Positions 41,901-44,864 of a DNA stretch of 44,864 nt are shown here, one piece after another. A program made the position numbers and the translations under genes. Within the stretch, counting starts at the first letter, position 1. Every line of letters starts with the position of its first letter. The notes beneath the pieces were generated by a model, which worked only from the letters and a program-made list of their open reading frames with translations, searched no databases and was not told the DNA's origin. The stretch is taken from assembly GCF_013386585.1 (NCBI RefSeq), contig NZ_JACARO010000031.1:1-44864 (forward strand). Direction: 5' to 3'. Source of the DNA: Pseudomonas sp. P7548 (GTDB taxonomy: Bacteria; Pseudomonadota; Gammaproteobacteria; Pseudomonadales; Pseudomonadaceae).

Positions 41901-43765
41901 ATGAGGCTACAGGCCAGTGGTATGCCGTTGACCCACATACACGGCAAGCCTACGGCAAACCGCTGGATAACTTCGTCGCAGAGGCGACGACTACCGGTGC
42001 CTCTGACAGCTTGCGAGCGATCGGCAGCGCGGATGAGACCCTGACTGCCAGCCAACACCATGGCCTGGCGGCCAGTGGTACCTTCAAGGAGGGGCTAGAA
42101 ACGGTCGAAAGCACGGCCGTGATGTTCCAGGGCAACTGGCATCGGTATGACGCGCTCAAGAAACAGCCTTTCGGCCCGCCCCTGAAAGACTTCACGCCAA
42201 GCCGGGTAGCCACCGGCGGCGAAGTCCGGCCGCTGGACGCAACACTGCGCGGTTATGAAGCCCAGTACATTGCCACGGGCGAACTATCGGCCACCGGTTT
42301 GCAAGGCAACGTCTATAAGGGCCGCAGCGGGAAGGAATACGTGAAGGTCGATGGGGTGCTGTATGAGTCCCGGCTCAAGGACGGCCAGCGCATCATCCGG
42401 CACCCCAAGGGCACGGGGGCCGATATTCCCATCAGGGATCTGGGTACCTCGGGCTGGGAACCCTCGGCCAGGTCTGCACGGTTACTGGGAGGCACCAGCG
42501 AGTTAACGTCGCCCTGGAGGTTGGGGGACAGCACCTACGTGGTGCCCATGGATGACATTAAGGTCGTGGAAAACTCAATCACGCCGTACACGCTCAACTA
42601 CAAGGGCGTCGACCAGAACGTTGTCTTCGACAGTGCGGCAGGCGCCTGGAAAGAAGCCAGCCTCGCGCCGGGGGCGGATGCGCTCAACCCTGCGTACTTC
42701 TGGCGCAGCGCCAAGGGCAAATGGCAGCGAGGCCCCTTCAGCGAGTTCATAAAGGCCAGGAAAGCCCAGACACATCACTATAAGTTTGTTGACGTCACGC
42801 CTTCGGCAGCCATAAGCCTGCTAAAGGCGGTGAAACCAGTCCCCAAGAACCTTCACTACTTCTGGGCCGGCCAGGAAATCCCTCCCAAGCTGATGGATAA
42901 CCTGGTCAACAACGCAAACAAAGCCCCTGGCTATACCTCCATCCTGCACGTGGACGCGGACAGCCCAGCCATTTTCCAGCAGATAAAACAGAAACTGGAA
43001 AGCAGGGTTCCAGGTACCCAGGTGAAAAACCTTCACGAGGATGACGTATTCAAGCAGTTGAAAACCGGCGGCATGTACGACTATTTCCGAGCAGGGCAAG
43101 GCAAGAACCTGGCCGCTGCCTCCGACGTTGCGCGGTATCCCATCGCCAATAAATACGGGGGGTTCTATCTCGATACGGATGATGTCATCCAGACAAAGGT
43201 CGGGGCGGATGCAGTGAATGCGGGCGCCAATGATGTACTGCTCAACCAGCCGGTGGGCCAGAACCTGACAGGCTACAAACTGTTCTATAACACCAGTAAT
43301 TTCGGCACGCACGCAGGCAATCCAGTCATTACCGACCTGATCACCGAGATGAAACAGCGCTTCGTTGCCAACAAGCCGTACTTCCAGGCGAACCGGCCGA
43401 CAATAACCAGAGCCCCAAATGGCCAAGTCCTATATACCCCTGAATTCCAGGCCTATGAACGCAAGGTCTTTGAAACGGTTGGACCGACCCTGTTCAACGA
43501 CAACCTGAAACTGAAACGACCTGATATGTATGACCTTGGTTTCGATGGCAAAACCAGGGAATACCACGCAGTCAACGGCGGCCTGGTGCCCCATGGACCC
43601 AAAGTCAATGTCGAGCACGATATACGTCAATCCTATATCCGAAGCGGTATTGTCCCGCCTGACACCCTGGGCATGCAGCTGGACAAACTGAAGAAACACT
43701 ACTTCCCGCTTCAGTACAAACTCAACGTCAGGATTGGCGCCGAACACTCCTGGATCGAGTCCTGA
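38903..43765 (+). CDS. Large toxin/effector with C-terminal TcdA/TcdB-type glycosyltransferase domain (1620 aa)
   Basis: No signal peptide; a Ser/Asn/Thr-rich start (MKSHFTMINSRSVNTLHKMP) fits type III export. ATG 38921 is an alternative start. Residues about 40-860 are a long helical toxin-like region not recognised in detail. A Gly/Ala-rich hydrophobic segment lies at about 880-935. Residues 950-1310 hold repeated short beta-units (GQWYAVDPHTRQAYGKPL, NWHRYDALKKQPFGPPL, AWKEASLAPG, KWQRGPFSEF). The end (1310-1620) is a GT-A glycosyltransferase: LHYFWAG (Trp1321), SDVARYPIANKYGGFYLDTD with Asp1408, Arg1411, Asp1424 and Asp1426. These match in order and spacing Trp102, Asp270, Arg273, Asp286 and Asp288 of TcdB, which glucosylates Rho GTPases. 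Trp1617 near the C-terminus may be the lid tryptophan. Sugar donor and target are unknown. Confidence 0.85.
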   Translation: MKSHFTMINSRSVNTLHKMPAETLQVQPARQRRAVDAPHQSASTLLPIPAGSVFGQWWSQLGQAFESPDVQQWIQDKGINPDSIKINPASGQIAFTVKAERGQPIHTLGLDDPGWAAVSGPILNAGRVIAPGGPSPAFSPPLSARSNTAPFKVMTHFYKTSPFFSVQHNSRSEQQLEAQQAQLADIRNRYQAAYDLRHLAGFVREGTRDQLQIAHELETRVVYVDNAGTYRPANAGDHNSVSLKQFIEDHGWKIPTTLDQLDNLVDALLAPAPKPAENGNYGGARAWPTPLDAVSEQQLRSDLQQGRLGGIDLAPFNNVLDYLLNGSPVLPEHIANPRGLIDRLIASPRGQALGQAIQAQFEARAVKGSINDWLLAALSLDLSASTEAAPEATQLRIAGYTLLSASNAGKTAAAVMQELTAALAKAGKGLSPEQAAIQATLMLASRAPEFLVKDLPQDLVLGTHSWVSFATAVARIEASAPGATAAMTYAQLMTRASIAPVSDDEARIEFEAQSAALKDWAVANGLPYPVTHAAMTRVREAFAAQVSQLEKASHASTAKLPTARDMALEQLKKALPDVAPKHFDEKCIRVEPSNRYFPGPYSILDLYIDGRGLLNAPSSADNWGESGRDALRAITLGLVDLPGDGRPGTWVSSSSGFDIQALLPTLKQLPRLPTAFDEAFSAYSEAVKTATAAHIKNMVAKLPLADRQHFEFGEITLARETHFEWGGVLASERDKETEGRLLIKIKRDGQVHTYQLDRLKGTITQRPDLGDFKTGEPYYKESRPFNAYKIVTPEGQYPTGLADESKGASGVPDSFGSARTAYLADAVLQDMDLPGLKKAARGQTTFDTEVPTHEKAAQFGLNLIPFRSAIVNFQNGNVAQGLGDLSWDVFGFLVGFGTAIKGAKAAATGLGALAKAGHALKIVGRAAVGALNPAGGLDDLARGVVNGTARVFKAGYRGLRYLRTQRSVDLLALAKRPDIAEGSYKAINATAESKALATFDEATGQWYAVDPHTRQAYGKPLDNFVAEATTTGASDSLRAIGSADETLTASQHHGLAASGTFKEGLETVESTAVMFQGNWHRYDALKKQPFGPPLKDFTPSRVATGGEVRPLDATLRGYEAQYIATGELSATGLQGNVYKGRSGKEYVKVDGVLYESRLKDGQRIIRHPKGTGADIPIRDLGTSGWEPSARSARLLGGTSELTSPWRLGDSTYVVPMDDIKVVENSITPYTLNYKGVDQNVVFDSAAGAWKEASLAPGADALNPAYFWRSAKGKWQRGPFSEFIKARKAQTHHYKFVDVTPSAAISLLKAVKPVPKNLHYFWAGQEIPPKLMDNLVNNANKAPGYTSILHVDADSPAIFQQIKQKLESRVPGTQVKNLHEDDVFKQLKTGGMYDYFRAGQGKNLAAASDVARYPIANKYGGFYLDTDDVIQTKVGADAVNAGANDVLLNQPVGQNLTGYKLFYNTSNFGTHAGNPVITDLITEMKQRFVANKPYFQANRPTITRAPNGQVLYTPEFQAYERKVFETVGPTLFNDNLKLKRPDMYDLGFDGKTREYHAVNGGLVPHGPKVNVEHDIRQSYIRSGIVPPDTLGMQLDKLKKHYFPLQYKLNVRIGAEHSWIES

Positions 43766-43878
43766 TCCAGGCTGCCGTCCTTAAGCGGCACCTCTGCGTC
43801 ATCCATCAACGACCCCGGGTCTTCATTGCCGGGGTCGTTGAGTTCTTCTTCCGGCGCGTCTTCCCGTTCTTCTGACAT
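43711..43878 (-). CDS. Small acidic hypothetical protein (55 aa)
   Basis: Starts at ATG 43878 behind a good Shine-Dalgarno (GGGAGAAGG). The sequence is very acidic in its first half (MSEEREDAPEEELNDPGNED) and probably disordered. It overlaps the 3' end of the toxin gene by 55 bp on the opposite strand and lies 10 bp after the next small gene. No family recognised; the ribosome site and tandem arrangement are the main support. Confidence 0.55.
   Translation of the reverse strand: MSEEREDAPEEELNDPGNEDPGSLMDDAEVPLKDGSLDQDSIQECSAPILTLSLY
43806..43841. terminator. Strong hairpin after the toxin gene
   Basis: A perfect 13-bp stem, TCAACGACCCCGG / CCGGGGTCGTTGA, with a 10-nt loop, 41 bp after the toxin stop. 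Plus-strand sequence after it is only moderately T-rich. On the minus strand it encodes the repeated DPGN/DPGS of the small acidic protein, so the symmetry could be coding rather than regulatory. Confidence 0.45.
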
Positions 43879-43888
43879 GACCTTCTCC

Positions 43889-44065
43889 CTAACCCCCTTG
43901 GGTATCGATATCGGCATCGGTTTCAGGCTTGGGCTCGCGCTCGGGCTTGAAGTCTGGACTGTAGTCGTTTTCCCGCGCCTTGGGGTCTTTGGCCTTGGGG
44001 TCTGCGTTCAGCGCCGGGTCTTTGGGGGCGTCTGCGCCCGTCGCGGGTTGTTTGTGTGTGCTCAT
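43889..44065 (-). CDS. Small charged hypothetical protein (58 aa)
   Basis: ATG 44065 with GAGG 6 nt upstream, open to TAG at 43889. Rich in Asp, Lys, Pro and Glu (MSTHKQPATGADAPKDPALN, then ADPKAKDPKARENDYSPDFK), with no Cys or Trp; likely disordered. Followed after 10 bp by the 55-aa acidic gene, so the two look co-transcribed, possibly with the membrane gene upstream. Function unknown; resembles short conserved hypothetical proteins of pseudomonads (weak recall). Confidence 0.6.
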   Translation of the reverse strand: MSTHKQPATGADAPKDPALNADPKAKDPKARENDYSPDFKPEREPKPETDADIDTQGG

Positions 44066-44135
44066 GGTTTACCTCTGCATCGTTATTGCCTGCGTAAAGT
44101 TAAGGTCACGTTCCCAGCGACGAAGTTCCATTTGT

Positions 44136-44687
44136 CTAGGAACCGGGGTTGTCTACCTGGATGTAGAACGCGTAAGCCCCCAGCAATAGCCAGAACACCA
44201 TGAACAGCCACGGCGCACGCATGGAAAACAGCAGCGACTTGCGGTAGCCCTTGTGGGAGGACTCGGTCTCGCAGAACAGCGGCGAATCATCGTAGGCCAG
44301 GCCCATCACTGGCTCGCTGCGCAGCAGTTCACTTTGCTTGTAGTGCCAGTGGTCGATGATTTCGTACGCCGCGCGGATCCCCGGCCAGGCGTTCAATGAG
44401 CTGAGAATGCCGAGCATCACCAGGAACACCGGCACCACCAGAGTGAACAACTTGCCCCACTCCGGGTTGAGGTTGCCCATGCCGGACACGAACGCGATGA
44501 CCAGGAACGATTGCGCCGTGAGGTAGGCGTCGGTGCGGTTGGCCAGGATGGTGGTTTCGTACTGGATCTCGCGGCGGTAGAAATCCAGGCGATCCTTGGG
44601 CGAGCCGAAGATCTTGGCGTTGTGTTCGCTGTGATCGGTCAGCGCCGCCTCCGGCGTATGGGGCGAAATGATTCTGGGCACGGCCAT
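44136..44687 (-). CDS. Small inner membrane protein of unknown function
   Basis: A 183-aa protein from ATG 44687; the frame stays open further upstream to 44858 but runs through REP sequence, so the shorter form is preferred. A polar N-terminus (about 50 residues, with DRLDFYRREIQYETTILANR) precedes helices at AYLTAQSFLVIAFVSGMG, LFTLVVPVFLVMLGILSSL and, near the C-terminus, LFMVFWLLLGAYAFYI. The loop between has EIIDHWHYKQSELLRSEP. No family recognised with confidence. Confidence 0.7.
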   Translation of the reverse strand: MAVPRIISPHTPEAALTDHSEHNAKIFGSPKDRLDFYRREIQYETTILANRTDAYLTAQSFLVIAFVSGMGNLNPEWGKLFTLVVPVFLVMLGILSSLNAWPGIRAAYEIIDHWHYKQSELLRSEPVMGLAYDDSPLFCETESSHKGYRKSLLFSMRAPWLFMVFWLLLGAYAFYIQVDNPGS

Positions 44688-44774
44688 GCTCCACACAGGT
44701 TCGAATCCCCTTAGAAGAAACGGGCCCGGGCGAAGTTCAAGTTTGTTCGTGCACCAATCGAGAGCACGGAGTGC

Positions 44775-44864
44775 ACTGTAGTGAGCGAGCCTGCTCGCGC
44801 CGGGCTGCGCAGCGCCCCCCCATAAAACGGGAGCGCTGCGCACTCCAGCGCGGGACAAGCCCGC
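44775..44864. repeat. Degenerate REPIN cut by the window end
   Basis: Begins with CTGTAGTGAGCGAGCCTGCT and ends with GCGCGGGACAAGCCCGC at the last base, a diverged inverted REP pair. An inner imperfect repeat (GGGCTGCGCAGCGCCC and GGGAGCGCTGCGCACTCC) forms the loop region. Confidence 0.75.

Noticed and set aside
44698..44710. tRNA T-loop-like sequence GGTTCGAATCCCC
   Set aside because: The flanking bases do not form a T stem or acceptor stem on either strand and there is no anticodon arm; at most a chance match or a tiny relic of an integration site.

Overview
The window looks like part of a chromosome from a plant- or soil-associated Pseudomonas of the fluorescens group. The evidence is GC-rich coding sequence, REP/REPIN elements with the typical pseudomonad core at several intergenic sites, an OprD-family porin, GlxA/LysR/Lrp regulator-target pairs, and type III secretion (T3SS)-like proteins. 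All functions were read from the sequence and from family knowledge; no searches were run.

Layout. Positions 1-2333 (minus) hold most of a HrpK/HrpF/NolX-type T3SS translocon or effector-like protein with two tandem N-terminal repeats; it runs off the left edge. Positions 2791-9921 are ordinary accessory and core genes: porin, HxlR regulator, FabF-type ketoacyl synthase, small ferredoxin-like-fold protein, GlxA-type regulator, RidA protein and RlhA 23S rRNA hydroxylase factor. Positions 10043-12781 and 22373-25054 (both minus) encode paralogous, low-GC proteins of 912 and 893 aa. Neither has a signal peptide; both have a polybasic linker, a hydrophobic segment and a C-terminal His/Cys pair resembling a clan CD cysteine peptidase. 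Between them lie an EamA exporter/Lrp pair, an NmrA-type reductase, a complete pentose-type ABC operon (ATPase, permease, binding protein, LacI regulator, xylulokinase) with an 18-bp palindromic operator, and a decayed EAL-domain gene.

Positions 25201-27659 hold a LysR regulator divergent from a HAD hydrolase-class II aldolase pair. Positions 27764-34633 form one regulatory unit: an AstE/aspartoacylase-like deacylase, a TetR regulator, and an operon of a PLP aminotransferase fused to an amino-acid ABC ATPase, a binding protein, two permeases and a DMT exporter. Almost the same palindrome lies in the TetR/deacylase intergenic region and upstream of the operon. Positions 34918-38781 encode a pepsin-like secreted protein, CDP-diacylglycerol pyrophosphatase, an aldo/keto reductase and its divergent LysR. 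Positions 38903-43765 encode a 1620-aa toxin-like protein ending in a TcdA/TcdB-type glycosyltransferase domain. Two tiny acidic proteins and a small membrane protein follow.

The most interesting thread is a scattered set of candidate T3SS effectors. Upstream of the 912-aa gene is a near-consensus hrp box (GGAACA-N16-CCACCCA). Weaker hrp-box-like sites lie upstream of the 893-aa and 1620-aa genes. Together with the HrpK-like protein, this suggests a HrpL-type regulon containing two peptidase-like effectors and one glycosyltransferase effector.
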